Positions 22,452 through 33,968 of a DNA stretch of 64,000 nt are shown in pieces. Below the pieces are notes generated by a model. It had not been told where the DNA came from. It saw nothing but the letters and a program-made list of their open reading frames with translations, and made no database searches. Made by a program: the position numbers and the translations under genes. Every line of letters begins with the position of its first letter. Position 1 is the stretch's first letter. The DNA comes from Proales similis (taxonomy: Eukaryota > Rotifera > Eurotatoria > Ploima > Proalidae). The stretch lies in contig JAGVRJ010000004.1 in the NCBI GenBank assembly GCA_019059635.1, forward strand, positions 310,001 to 374,000, written 5' to 3'.

Positions 22452-22547
22452 AGCTTGATGACGCCCGCGGCCTCGGATGGGGCGAACGGACCGCTTATCA
22501 GCAACAACTTGGCCGCCACGCGCAAAGAGAAGAAGATCGCCGCCTAG
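22452..22547 (+). other. Possible terminal coding exon (31 codons)
   Basis: A sharply GC-rich patch inside AT-rich noncoding DNA. After a pyrimidine-rich stretch ending TTCTTCAAG it reads SLMTPAASDGANGPLISN and ends TRKEKKIAA followed by TAG, with G or C at most third codon positions. An AATAAA follows about 100 bases later (about 22653). This looks like a last exon, but no partner exon with a matching donor was found upstream, and the minus strand of the patch is also open. The protein family is not recognised. Confidence 0.3.
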
Positions 22548-25231
22548 GAACCAAATTCAAACACACGCAAACATACCCGCTCAAGTCTAAACACACACAC
22601 ACACCAAGCTCGCAGTCGTTTATCAGTGATGCGATTATGTGGATGAAAAAGTAAATAAATTCTTAATTTTAATCATTGTTTACCAGGCCAGCAGTCGAGA
22701 TTATAGCTCGTACTTTGGTACGAAGAGCGAGTGAGGGAGAAGAGCGAGCGCAGCAGAGTTGGGACAAAAACTAGAAACTGTAATTTTTTTTTTATGAGTC
22801 ATATGCAAATGAGAGACCTGACGGATGGAGAGTCAGCAAAGAGCGACCTGTGCCATGCACTCAGATAAAATAAAAACGATCGCCCGAGCTTGAGATAAAC
22901 GCTCAAAAGCGTTTGTTTACTCGTCAAGTGGGACTCGTAGCACTAGAGAGGCAACCAAATGAGACGGTCGCGATCATAAATCATCGAGAATTGTAGACAA
23001 CATGCGCCTTATCGACATTGATCTACACCTGGCTGATAAGAGCAGGCAGAAAGTAATCAACTCTGGGCTCGGTTGTTGCGGAAATGGGCAAATAAACAAA
23101 GAAGCGACAGGCCCGAATAGACATGTCTCCGCACGAATGATGGCGACTACTACTTGCCTATCTAAAATGTCCAGTGCTCTTTGCTGTTGTTTACCTCTGA
23201 TTTGAAATTCAAATAAGCGAAATTTAACTCTGCTCGGCAGAGTTAGCGCAGCTTTGCTCGACTGATCGTCGCAGCCAGCACACGTTCATATGCACACAAA
23301 CACATAAAAAATGAAAGCAAGCCCCAGCGCGCACAAGGCTTATTTGTTTAGCGATTTAAAAGCGATTGTTTCAATCTCTTCTTGACAAGCAAGAGATGAA
23401 GCGAACAGAAAAAGCGCACACACACACTAACAGGCGGGCGAATTGCTGATGGATGACAAGGGCAAATGAATGCGGCGATAAAAATGAGCTCCGACCGAAT
23501 ATATGAATGAATTACTGAATGAATGAGTAAACGCCGCTCGGCTTGTCGGTAAGCAAATGTTGTTTAGAATTAATTTTGAGATGAACGCCTTGTCGCGCTT
23601 TATCTTTTTCGCCTCTTTGCTCTTTCTTTTTTTTTCAAATATGAAATACACAAACTTAATTCTTATTCACCTTTCGTGTTTAATTTTGGATTTACATGAC
23701 CGACAAAATGTCGTTTACGCTGCTTGTCGCTAAAATTCAGCCGAGACTATTCGAATTAGAATTAAGCAAAGTGTAGAGAGAGAGAGAGAAGCGGGACGTT
23801 TTAAACAAACTGGCGAGTGAGGAGATGACACTATCCGATTAGAACATTAAACTTGTTTGGCTGCTTGGCTGCCTGCTTGACGAAAGTTGCCGTGCAAAGT
23901 GAGCCAAGCAGGGCGTCATGTGAAAGCTCATTTTCTGGGTCGCTCGCTCTATTAAAGTGCCTGACTCGTATTCTTGCTCGTTAGGCATCTCGATTTAAAA
24001 ATATGAAACACTCGGAGTGTCATCTGCACCCGATTAGATTGTTTCGGTCGTGCTGCGAATGAAGCATCTGGCCAGGCGAGTGCCATCAGCTTAATACGCC
24101 AATTAGAGGATGAAAAAAAAATTAAAGCGAAACAAATAAAGTCGCGTCGCCAGCACCGCAAATTAGTCAATTTCGCCGGCAAAAAACAACTCAATCGAGT
24201 CTAAAACTCACGTAGCTGCAGCCGTATGTTGAATTTTATCGCAGTGAGATTCACTATGGCGTTGACTACAAGCAAGATGACGAAGCACACGCATGATAAT
24301 TAGTAATTAAAAGCGCGATGCCAAACTTTTTTTTTGTTTTATATTTACAATGCGTTAGCAAGCAAAAGAGCAAGCCACTAGAATTAACAACAAACGTTGA
24401 ATGATGCTCAACTGAGGCCGGTCGACGATAAAGCTCACTTTCTCTCTCTCTCTCTGTCGTGGTCGCTTTTTGCTCTCAATCAAAAAAAAAGGAAAACAAA
24501 ATGAGAGATTGACTGACTGATGAACGGGTGGACGAGCGAGCCCGTTGCGCCTTTTTCCAAGTTGAGTCCGAAAAGCCAGAATGAAAATAAATAAAATATA
24601 TAAAACAGAGAGAGAGTAAAAAAGAGTGCCTACTAAATAGATGAATTTTGGAGCAAATATGTGCTCTTAAAAACGAAGAACAAAATATTTCAAATAAAAA
24701 AAAAGAGAGCGTGGAATTTGCGTTTATCGGCAAATTCAATGTAAATATATGTATGTTCTAAATAAATACGGCAGTGGCAGTAGAGGAGAGGGGAATGAGC
24801 CTCGTTTGGGCCAGCAGGGCCAAATTCGTCGGCGACGGCGGCGGCATCTTTCTGACGTTCAAACAACCAACTATTTCACTCTCTCTCTCTCTCTTTGCCT
24901 CTGTCTCGATCGTCATGCGCTGATGCTAGTCACCGTATTGCCGTTTGGCTGCCCTCTCAACACTACGTGAGCGCAATCATTCACTCGTTTGCTATATATA
25001 AAATATTTACACTCAATTCTCATCTTGTTGTTTTGTTCCGAACTGCGTTCAGTCGGAGAAAGAGGCAACGGTGCCTAGCGTTTGTTGACAAAAAGTGCTA
25101 GCTAACGAAATCTGAGCCAAAGCAGAGCGAATTCGCAGATGTGTGTGTGTGTGCGCAAGAAAAAAATAAATAAACGCAAATTCTCTGCCTCTCTCTTGGA
25201 CTCGGTTGGATTTAATAACATGGCTACACCC

Positions 25232-25235
25232 CACT

Positions 25236-25266
<31 letters not shown>

Positions 25267-25288
25267 ACACACGCACGCACGCACACAG
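25232..25288. repeat. (AC)n microsatellite
   Basis: An almost pure CA dinucleotide run of about 57 bases with a few CTCA and CGCA variants. A simple-sequence repeat in the noncoding region. Confidence 0.95.
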
Positions 25289-27485
25289 ATAAACTAACCG
25301 AGAACTGTTAAAAGTTGAATGCTCTCCTTTCTGTCTCTTTCTCTCTCTCGAAATGTGACGTCAAAGCGAGGCTCGTTAGTCATTGGAGCGCTTACTCCTA
25401 CCTGAGATGATTAAAACAAAAACTTAAAAGATAAACGAGCGCACAAATCGTCTCGGTATTTAGTCGAGATGCAATTGGCCCAATTGAGCTGGAAGAAGAG
25501 CGCGGTGCGATTTGCTGACGTTTGTACAAACAAACTTATTTACGTCGCTCTGATTGGTGCAATATTGAAACAGAAAAATAATTATCGAAAATAATTTATT
25601 ATTTTCACGCAGAACACAACTCGCCGCTTCGCCGTTCTGATTCGATTGAAAGCTTTCGATGAAAAATATTTTCAATGAGCAAAATGAGAACAGTTTGATT
25701 GCAAATTTTAATAGTTGGACGCGGCCACGAAAATAAAACGAAAGAATAAAACAAATTCGTCGCTCAGTGCAAAGAGAGAGAGAGAGAGAAAGAAAAACAC
25801 AAATAGCTCGCTCGTGATTAGTTCGAGCTGAATTGGATAAACGAGCGTCGGCAGATTGGACCAATGCTTGGATGGAGTTAAAAAAGAACAAGGAGAGCAG
25901 GAGGATGAGAGGGGCTAAGGAAAAAAAAGAAGAAAAAGCAAAGAGAAAATATTAATTTTAAGCTCGAAGCTTAAAAAAAAAGAGTGAACGAAAAATAATT
26001 ATAGCGAATCAAACAAAGCCAGAGGTCTAGATTTCAATTTATTTAATATACAAGAATGGGCTTAGGAATAGAACGGTAAAGAGAGGACGAGAAACAGAGA
26101 GAATGAACAAAGTTTAACTAACTCTGAAGCGTTTAAATCGAGTGAATCGCACGCGCGGCCGCACTAAACACCTGCTCGACTGCTGGCTGGTTGGCTCGTG
26201 CTCTCTTCAATGCGCAAATATTAATTTCGTCAAAATTCGATTCATATCTATTTCTAGCTATTTTGCAGCTTTGCGAAATTTATTAACGGCTTAGGATTGA
26301 ACAAATAGCGACTGCGCGAGACAAGTTAATTTTCGAGTGCAGCATGCAAACACGAGCCGACCGAATCGAGCAAGCAAGAAGGCAGGCAAGCGAGCAAGCA
26401 AACGAGCCAACGGCCAACCAACCAATCAAGTAAGCAACAGAAACTTATTCAAGCAAATTGGGCTGACGACGGTGATTAGAACGAGGCCAGCAACAAGTGC
26501 GCAACAAAGGCACGACCGTTCAGCTTAACTGTCACACGAGCGAATCCAGCCACTCGCACCGAGCGAAACAAAATGCATTGACGAAAGAGTGTTCATTTGT
26601 TCCCACGAACGTGTTTAAATTAAAAATCACAAGCCCGACTAGGAGAGCATGAAAATAAAATCTAAATACATGTAAATACAGAACGACAAGTCTGCGGTTG
26701 ATTGGAACCAGAGCAACTAAATCGACAAATAAACAATGAGTAATTAAAAGCCAGTACTGCACGTTTTTTACTCATAGACGGAACGAGCCGGTTCGCTTCA
26801 TCATCCGATATGTTTGATCAACACAGGCAGCAAACTAGACTGCCGTCACTCAGTGTGTGTGTGTGTGGCGCAGTAAATCACGGCTAAGCTCCTTCTCTAG
26901 GCCCTTCGACGTTTTGCGAATTTCTCTTGCGATGCTCGTTCAACTTGGACAAACAACACAAACTACAAATAAAAGCGGTTTTAGACGATTGAAAGTAAAT
27001 AAACATTTTGCAGTTGACACGCATGTACCAGCGCCGCTCATACAAGCAGCTAAGCGCACGGTGACACACGATATTTCCAAATAAATAAATTCATTTTGTT
27101 AGAGCCAGTACGCAGACGGCTCAAACTAAATAAATTGATGAGCAAACAGACCGGTGGTCGTCCCTTTTGTGTTTGTGTTGGCTTGACCAGCGACAGGTGA
27201 TTTTCACCGGCTAAAATGCAGAGATTAAAATTAAAACTATAATGGCGATATTCGTCGAACGTGCTCTTTCGACCGCATTGAACTTGATTGTTTGCCGCTC
27301 TGCATGATCGAAATGCTTTAAATATTTACCATTGGTCCAGCAGATATCCGATTTCAGCCACGAAAGAAAGGCGCCATTCAAGAAACAATCACATAACTGA
27401 AGACAAACATAAAAAATAACAAAAATGCTCGGGAATAATTCAAAAAGCGTGTTTATTCTTAAAGAATAAAAGTGGGAAAATCCAT

Positions 27486-29024
27486 TTAGAATCCCTGGCC
27501 TTGACCAAGAAGGGTATTGATGGCGGCGATGGCCTGGTTGACGTAGTCGACAGCGCTTCCGGTGTGGCTAAGGAGATCCTGGGCCAACTGCTTGAGGATG
27601 GCGACAACCTGGGCGTAGATGGCCTGGCCGGAGGTCAAGAGCTGGGTGAAGATCTGGTAGAACTGGAGGACAACGCCGCTGCCGAGGTTGGAGATCTCAG
27701 ACCAGACACTAGCGAGGCCAGTGCTGCCAAGAAGACCGTCGAAAAGACCTCGCTTGCCGGATGAACCGAGGACAGAGGTGATGGCAGCGATGGACTGAGC
27801 AACAATAGTGCCGGCGTCACCGACGTGGTTGAAGAGGTCGCTGGCGAGCTGGTTGAGGATGGGTCGGACTTGGGACCAGACCTGTTGGCCGGCGAAGAGG
27901 AGCTGGGTGCCGATGGCGGTGATCTGGGCAACAACGTTGGAGCCGAGGCCCTGGATGATGGTCCAGACGTTGCCGAGGCCGAGGGACTCGACGATGAAGT
28001 CGGTGATACCTCGCTTGCCGTTGGAGCCGATGACAGCGGTGATGGCAGCGATGGACTGGGAGACAATGGTGCTGGCGTCACCGACGTGGTTGACGAGGTC
28101 GCTGACGAGCTGGTTGAGGATGGGTCGGACCTGGGACCAGACCTGTTGGCCGGCGAAGAGGAGCTGGGTGCCGATGGCGGTGATCTGGGCAACAACGTTG
28201 GAGCCGAGGCCCTGGATGATGGTCCAGACGTTGCCGAGGCCGAGGGACTCGACGATGAAGTCGGTGATACCTCGCTTGCCGTTGGAGCCGATGACAGCGG
28301 TGATGGCAGCGATGGACTGGGAGACAATGGTGCTGGCGTCACCGACGTGGTTGACGAGGTCGCTGACGAGCTGGTTGAGGATGGGTCGGACCTGGGACCA
28401 GACCTGTTGGCCGGCGAAGAGGAGCTGGGTGCCGATGGCGGTGATCTGGGCAACAACGTTGGAGCCGAGGCCCTGGATGATGGTCCAGACGTTGCCGAGG
28501 CCAAGGGACTCGACGATGAAGTCGGTGATGCCTCGTTTGCCAAGAGCACTGACGATCTGGCTCAAAACCTGGTTGGCCAAGTTCTCCAACTGGGGCTTGA
28601 CGAGCTGGATGGCAGTGTTGACCAAAGCAGACAGGTCCAAACCCTTGGGCTTAAGGAGAGCAGCGAAAGGCTTGAGGGCCTCGATGATCTGGTTGGCCAG
28701 CTGTTGGAGGATGTTGGTGATGTTCTGGACGGCCTGGAGTCGGAGAGCGGTGGCGCTCTTTTGGGTTCCGTTGATGAGGCTGGTGACCAGCTGGATGAAC
28801 TGGGCGTTGATCTGGGTGGAAGCCTGGCTGACCAAACCGTTGATGAGCTCGGTGATGGCAAGGTTCGAGGGCAAGTTCAAGAGGCTGGTGATCTGGCTGA
28901 TGATCTGGCTAGCACCACCCTGCAAGAGGTTCTGGGCCTGCTGCAAGATGTTGTTGAACTGGCCGACTTGAACAGCCTGGCTGGTGGCGATGCAAACAAG
29001 AAGGATCGAAAGGATGGCTTTCAT
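27486..29024 (-). CDS. Secreted repeat protein A (87-residue units with KR sites)
   Basis: 512 residues from ATG at 29024; the signal peptide is MKAILSILLVCIATSQA. The body is amphipathic and rich in Gln, Ile, Leu, Asn, Ser and Ala with few charges. After a unique N-terminal region (about 150 residues) come three nearly identical 87-residue units starting KRGITDFIVESLGLGNVW and a fourth, diverged unit starting KRGLFDGLLGSTG. Each unit begins with a GKRG or SGKRG dibasic site, suggesting furin/proprotein-convertase cleavage into several similar fragments, an inference. No known family recognised; helical surfactant-, cement- or silk-like roles are guesses. Its near-copy is at 33969-35507. A TTTAAA-type TATA-like element lies about 60 bases upstream. 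Confidence 0.9.
   Translation of the reverse strand: MKAILSILLVCIATSQAVQVGQFNNILQQAQNLLQGGASQIISQITSLLNLPSNLAITELINGLVSQASTQINAQFIQLVTSLINGTQKSATALRLQAVQNITNILQQLANQIIEALKPFAALLKPKGLDLSALVNTAIQLVKPQLENLANQVLSQIVSALGKRGITDFIVESLGLGNVWTIIQGLGSNVVAQITAIGTQLLFAGQQVWSQVRPILNQLVSDLVNHVGDASTIVSQSIAAITAVIGSNGKRGITDFIVESLGLGNVWTIIQGLGSNVVAQITAIGTQLLFAGQQVWSQVRPILNQLVSDLVNHVGDASTIVSQSIAAITAVIGSNGKRGITDFIVESLGLGNVWTIIQGLGSNVVAQITAIGTQLLFAGQQVWSQVRPILNQLASDLFNHVGDAGTIVAQSIAAITSVLGSSGKRGLFDGLLGSTGLASVWSEISNLGSGVVLQFYQIFTQLLTSGQAIYAQVVAILKQLAQDLLSHTGSAVDYVNQAIAAINTLLGQGQGF
27755..28540 (-). repeat. Tandem 261-bp coding repeats in gene A
   Basis: Three in-frame 261-base units (87 codons) of near-identical sequence; the KRG boundary recurs at about 28010 and 28271 on the plus strand. 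Units 1 and 2 carry the LVNHVGDASTIV form, unit 3 the LFNHVGDAGTIV form. Confidence 0.92.
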
Positions 29025-29342
29025 TTTCTCTATTGAGTCGATTGTTGAACTCAAACTTGATGCCTTTGCTCACCATTTCGGTTCTTTAAATAGTAAATTT
29101 GGCAAATTCTTATCGCGCTCGACTTGAACATTACCCCGCAATTGAGCAGTTTATCGCAATCTTGATCGATTCTTTTATTACATTATCAATAACTTCAATG
29201 TAGGCGAATCGCCAATCAGTTTTTCAACGCCCTTAAGAAACAGAAAAATTAACCCAAATTCGTGCCGCTTCGTTTTTTAAAACGTGCGATTTGTTTGATA
29301 ATTTTCAATCTGCTTGATAAAAATTGAACCGCCACCTCACAA
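29025..29342. other. Promoter region between secreted gene A and DXO
   Basis: About 320 bases. The first 50 or so upstream of gene A's ATG match the same position in gene B; the remainder is AT-rich and shared with the DXO 3' end. No gene seen. Confidence 0.5.
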
Positions 29343-30703
29343 CTACGGTGACAGCTCTTTTGTAAACCATTCGCGCAAAAAGTTATATTTCTCATGCTCA
29401 GGGCCAAGTTGGCATTTGTGAACAGTCAAGCCTTTTGACGCAATGTCGCGCCTCACCAAATAGACCGCTTGTTCCTCACTGCAGCATCCTTTGACAAATG
29501 ACAAAAAGTTGTACAAGAAATTGAAGCAGACGCTCTCTTTCCATCGCTTCTGTCGGTTAGATTTCGCCAGCTCGTTTACTTTGCAGTCGACAATTGCCCT
29601 CACAAATCCAGCGTCGTCTCTCAGGCCGACTTTGATAAGTTCTGTGCCCACCAAGAAGCTTTGTAGCCACCATTTTAGAAATTTCGAATTAGAGCCTATT
29701 CTCAAGTCGTCGATTGTCGCTCCTTTTGACGTCTTAAGCTCGACATAATCTGCGAGACTGGTGTGTTGCTGGCCAAGGCAACAGTCGACTTCGGCACCAT
29801 AAAGAAGACTCAGATCATTCAGCTTGCTTGAAACCAACGTCGAATAGTTGCTCTCCGGATCTGGAGCGTCTTCAAATGACTGAGTTGGTTGTTCGTCAGG
29901 CAAGTCAGCGGTCACATACGATTCAAACTTGTGGCCCCAATAAGTAAATGCTCTGCCCCTCTCGTCCATGTTTACTCGATTACTTTCGTTCATCTCTGTT
30001 TCGAATTCGCACATGTACCAGGTGCCTCTGAACGGGATAATGGCGAATGTACAGTCCCGACCGTTCTCGTACGGCATGTACAGTAGAGTAGTTAGCAGCC
30101 CTCGCCAGCACATAAAGTCCGTCTTGAATAATCTTGAACACAAGTTAAGTTGGGTTAAGGTTAAAGAAAGGGGGCCATACGATTTCTATCATGATTGGTT
30201 TTACTTTGAAGGGCAAGGTCGCTCGCACATCAACTTTTCCTTTATTTCAAGAGCCCAGCTGAGCAAAAAGTCTATACCTTGACGATGAGGAATGTGTTCG
30301 ACAAACCTGTCAGCGCCCAGTTTTAAATCGAACTGAAATTGAGGGCCCGGTTCGACTTTGGTAAATTCGATTCAGTCAAATTAGTTAAATGAGCTCAAGT
30401 CGATTGGTAATCAGAGATTTCAAACCAAAAAATCGAAGCCCGTGTGCCTTGTCAAGTCTCTCGGACAGCTCGGGCGATATTAGCTTTCTGGCCTCGATCT
30501 CTTCTTTGCGTTCTTGGGTTTCGATTAGTGATTCCATTCGGCTAGTGTTCAGTTCTGTGCCTACTCTGACTCGGCCTCGTGCTGACCTCAACTGGCTGAC
30601 GGAAATTCGGAAATCTGTTTGTGTCGTGTCTGGAAAGCGGATGAATATGAAAGTCGCCCACTAGCAAGTGGTGGCTTTCCTTTCGTTTTTTGGGCGCTGA
30701 CAT
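29343..30703 (-). CDS. DXO/Rai1-family decapping exonuclease
   Basis: DXO enzymes remove incomplete or noncanonical (for example NAD) 5' caps from RNA and degrade it. Exons from the 3' side: 29343..30132 and 30205..30355 are clear; an upstream exon ends at 30426 (LRFF joined to VEPGPQ); the first exon probably starts with ATG at 30703 (MSAPKKRKE) and contains FPNFRQPVE up to 30587. The join between 30587 and 30426 is unresolved, because the FRQPVE frame and the LRFF frame differ. Core motifs are all present: DFMCWRGLLT, MPYENG, the metal-binding GAEVDC and YVELKTS, and KWWLQSFLVGT. The gene is complete at its C-terminus. Confidence 0.85.
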
Positions 30704-31023
30704 TTTTCAAATAAATTTCGTCTGCCTGGAAAGAAATTTCGTTCTTCGACTCCTCAGCTCTATGTATGAAGCCGCTCATTGAGAATGAAAAACAAAATTT
30801 ACAATCACTCGATCCCCACACGACTTTTCTGGCCGCCTGGCGAAGAAAGAGAGGAAATCGAAACTTAGCCTTCTTGTTTATTTTGGGCCTCTCGTTGCTT
30901 ATTGGCGATCTACTTTTAAGCTGTGTTTTTCTTTTTTTTTTTTTGTTTGTTGTTTAAAGAGGAACTTGATCAACATAAATTTACAAACACAGGAGAAGTC
31001 AGAGTTAAATGGGACTGCAGCGG

Positions 31024-32741
31024 CTAGTATTTTCGCGTTTTGTAGCTGGGAATGGCACCGCCAGTCGAATGAGGGTCAGCAGAGGAAACAGACTGCGAGT
31101 TTTGTGAGAAAGCTGCGAACATGTTGGCCACGTCGGCCAGGAAAGCGGTGTTGAAGCTACTTGCTCCAGTAGTAGAACTGCTCGGGTCCGTCGCTTGATT
31201 TTGATAGGGTGCATTTGAAGTGGGCGAATACGGCTCGTACTCGTCGGTTTCATACTTGACGCCATAAGTGCGTGGGTCAGGCCTTGAGCTCCTGGTCATG
31301 CTCGATTTTGCAGGCATCGAGTCGACTCGGCCGTTGCTGCTGCCACCACCTCCGCCGATTGCGCTTGAAAGCATGTTGGCCATCGATCCCGAGAGGAGAA
31401 AGAGCTCTATGTAACGATTGCCAATATACTTGCGGTCATATTTCATCGCATCACAAGCGTCGTCGTGCGACTTGAAGTAGCACTCGCATTCGCCCGTCAG
31501 TTTGCCGTCACGGTTTCGAACCAGCTCAAAGCTGACCGGACGCAATGGGTGAAAAAAATTCCAAATATCAGCGTCGTTTATTGAGAAAGGCAGCCCGCGC
31601 ATTTTGACCAAATGACGGGTTCGGCGTCCGTCGTTCAAGGGAGGCGACGGCGAGAGCGCATGCCGTTTGCTGCTCGACTGGTAATTGACTATATCTGTAC
31701 TGTACGCTCCCATCGAAGGACTGCGAGAGCGCCCCGATCGGCCGTAACTCGGCGATCTGTATGGTGCTGGTGCACTGTACGAACTATAGGCACTGTAGTC
31801 ATGAAGTGAGCTCGAGTAGGCGCAATCATTGCTAATTGCCGCGCTGGACGAGCCTCTGTAAGGGTCGGGCGAACGAGACATCTTTCGCTTTACCGGCCCT
31901 CGGCCGTGGTTTCCGTTCGAGTTAGATGCGTAATAGGACATTTCGTCCAGACTGCTGCGGAACACCTCGATGTACCTTAATTCGCATGAATCAGATAGAA
32001 TAGAGCAAGTTGATTGGGAGAAAGAAAATTTTAGTTAAAAAATAATAATATATATTGCGTCAGACCCCCGAGTCGAGTGGAGAATGAGGCAGCAATTTAA
32101 CCGAAATTTAGATAATCAGATAAATACCTATTGGAAATTTTCTGCTTATGCCTTTCCAAAGCCTTACGAGCGTCATTAATACTATTAAACTGCACGAACG
32201 CCTCCCCATTAAAGCGCCCCGAAAAGTCGATGACCATGATGACACCCTCTGGAGCAATACTAAGCCCTAAGTTGGATGCGATTAGAGCCACTCGAGATTG
32301 TCGTGAAAGTCACCCGCGCCCGCGCCAGGTGAATTTGTTTTCTTGCGTCAATCACTTACCCCGGAAAAAGTCCAGTATGTCCTGTTTAGAGCAGGTGAAT
32401 GGCAAGCCGCGCAGTCGCACCACTGGCTCGGTCCAGTTCATGGCGTTCGAACGAGATGTCTCCAAATGCTTGCTCAACTGCTCCTCGCTCGAGCGGAATA
32501 CTTCAATGTAGCGATGTCCGATGCGGTCATTGTGTCGCTGCATGGCCCTGTCAACATCCGGCTCGTCCTCCACCTCCACAAACGCTTCGCCGCTGGGCCG
32601 ACCCTCTTGGTTTGTGGTTATGTAGATTGCTAGCTGGCCCTCAGGGCCGGGCTTGCGCGCAATTTGGCATCCGTTCAGAAAAGTGGCTATGTCGTTTGGC
32701 GCACAGGACCATGGTAAACCTCTTAGTTTGATCACTGGCAT
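31024..32741 (-). CDS. hnRNP F/H-family RNA-binding protein (three quasi-RRMs)
   Basis: Exons 32360..32741, 32128..32266 and 31024..31975 give about 490 residues. Three qRRM domains are visible: VIKLRGLPWSCAPNDIATFL with GEAFVEVE, VVRLRGLPFTCSKQDILDFF with GEAFVQF, and LVKMRGLPFSINDADIWNFF with GECECYF. The first two lie near the N-terminus; a Ser/Tyr/Arg-rich linker separates the third, and the C-terminus is Ser/Thr/Tyr-rich. This is the hnRNP F/H/GRSF1 or insect Glorund arrangement; such proteins bind G-tracts and control splicing or translation. ATG at 32741 was chosen over an upstream in-frame TTG. A palindromic TATATA element lies at about 32890. Confidence 0.92.
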
Positions 32742-33234
32742 TTGTTTCTTTGTTGCCAATTGTTTAGTTTGCAGATGCAGGGCCGTTCGTCGCCTTCTTT
32801 GTTCCGCTATTTATATTTCCCTCTGCGTTCGCTTCGGGGCTCGGTTCGCTAATATGCTGGCTAATATGGAGACCATACGGTCGCTCTGCACTATATAGTG
32901 TCGAATTAGCAAAGGGCCTCGCGCGTTTTATTGACTGCATGCATAACAAAGCTGAGCTTTTGCTCTCAAGCTTCTTCATATGTATGAATGTCAGCCCATC
33001 GGTCAGCAGTTAGACGTTGGCTGCACAAAGATTCTGCGCTTCTCCGTCTAATCTAAGAGTCTGATCAGAATGGCTCAAATTCTCAGACTCTCATTGAGCA
33101 AATCAGACAGGCATGTAGAAAATTGTTTATCACAACTTGGAATGCAGGTTTGAATCGCTTGAATGATCAAGCGAGCATAAACCAAAAACTGGCTTGGGCG
33201 ACAGCTCACAAGCAAGCGTTTGTTCGCCCTCAAA
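32742..33234. other. Divergent promoter region, hnRNP F/H and Rho genes
   Basis: About 490 bases between divergent starts. It contains ACTATATAGT near 32890-32899, a possible TATA element. No coding exon with supporting features seen. Confidence 0.5.
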
Positions 33235-33879
33235 ATGAAGTCAGTGCGCAAGAAGCTGGTGGTGGTCGGCGATTATTTTTGCGGCAAGACGAGCTTGATA
33301 ACGGCATTTGATGAGAGGACATTTAATGACAAGCATAGAGCAACGTTGTTTGAAACACACTTCATTCAAAATCCTCCCGATGGCTTTGAGCATGTCGAGG
33401 CAGTTATTTGGGTAGATTGCACTCCGCTGGCAAACAAATCGTGTCTTCTCGATCGTTCTTAACGCCTCTTTCGATTTGAATAGGACTGCCCAGGCCATGA
33501 TGATTATGAAAGACTGAGGCCTCTAGGATACGAAAAGTGCGACTTGGTGCTCATCTGCTATTCAATAAGTGACCATATGTCATTCCAAAATGTAAAAGAA
33601 AAATGGGCGCCAGAAGTAGCTTATCATCGTGGGAATGTGCCATTAATGCTAATTGGATGCAAAAAGGACCTAAGAGACACAGAAAGAGAAGAAGCCCAAG
33701 CGGTTTCAGCGATGGTGTCTAGACAGCAAGGAGAAGAGATGACAGAGAGAATATCGGCAAACGGGTTCTGTGAGTGCTCGGCAAAAACTGGAAAACAAAT
33801 AGATGACACATTTCGGCAAGCATACAAAATTGCTTCACTCGAAAACAACCCGAAAAGAAGAAAATGCTCTCTAATGTGA
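33235..33879 (+). CDS. Rnd-like atypical Rho GTPase
   Basis: Two exons, 33235..33411 and 33484..33879, give 190 residues. Rho signatures: VRKKLVVVGDYFCGKTS (P-loop), switch I ATLFE with the conserved Thr, WDCPGHDDYERLRPL (switch II), IGCKKDLRD, CSAKTG, a Rho-type insert region and a C-terminal CAAX box CSLM with a preceding basic stretch, so it should be prenylated and membrane-bound. The glycine equivalent to RhoA G14 (Ras G12) is Tyr and the catalytic Gln equivalent to RhoA Q63 is His. Both changes normally abolish GTP hydrolysis; Rnd proteins also have substitutions at these sites. It is inferred to stay GTP-bound. AATAAA at 33893. Confidence 0.9.
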
Positions 33880-33968
33880 AAATGACTTTTTAAATAAATG
33901 AAACTTGATTTGGGTTTAGCTGCGATTTAGATTTTTATTGATTGAATTAATGGAGCGGGTTAGAATAT

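Larger units (their letters stand above)
20725..27485. other. Long noncoding region, microsatellite-rich
   Basis: About 6.8 kb in which no long coding exon is evident on either strand, very unlike the dense rest of the window. It contains many short CA/GT and CT/GA runs (for example about 20994-21007, 21590-21600, 21989-22001, 25140-25153, 25232-25288, 25770-25788) and A-rich stretches. It lies upstream of the zinc-finger gene and downstream of the secreted-protein gene. Likely contents are 5' UTR, enhancers, an untranslated first exon or a noncoding RNA; I can prove none. One GC-rich coding-looking patch at 22452-22547 is listed separately. Confidence 0.5.

Noticed and set aside
22803-22810. 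Octamer ATGCAAAT (POU-type site) in the noncoding region
   Set aside because: A single 8-base match in 6.8 kb of DNA is expected by chance; no supporting cluster was seen.
25232-25288. CA repeat considered as a CRISPR-like or satellite array
   Set aside because: Pure dinucleotide repeat without spacers; ordinary microsatellite in a eukaryotic genome.
27825-29036. Long plus-strand open frame (403 codons) across secreted gene A, and similar frames in gene B
   Set aside because: Antisense shadow created by the repetitive Gln/Leu/Ile-rich coding sequence; no start context, acidic repetitive product, and the minus strand has signal peptide, TATA element and unit structure.
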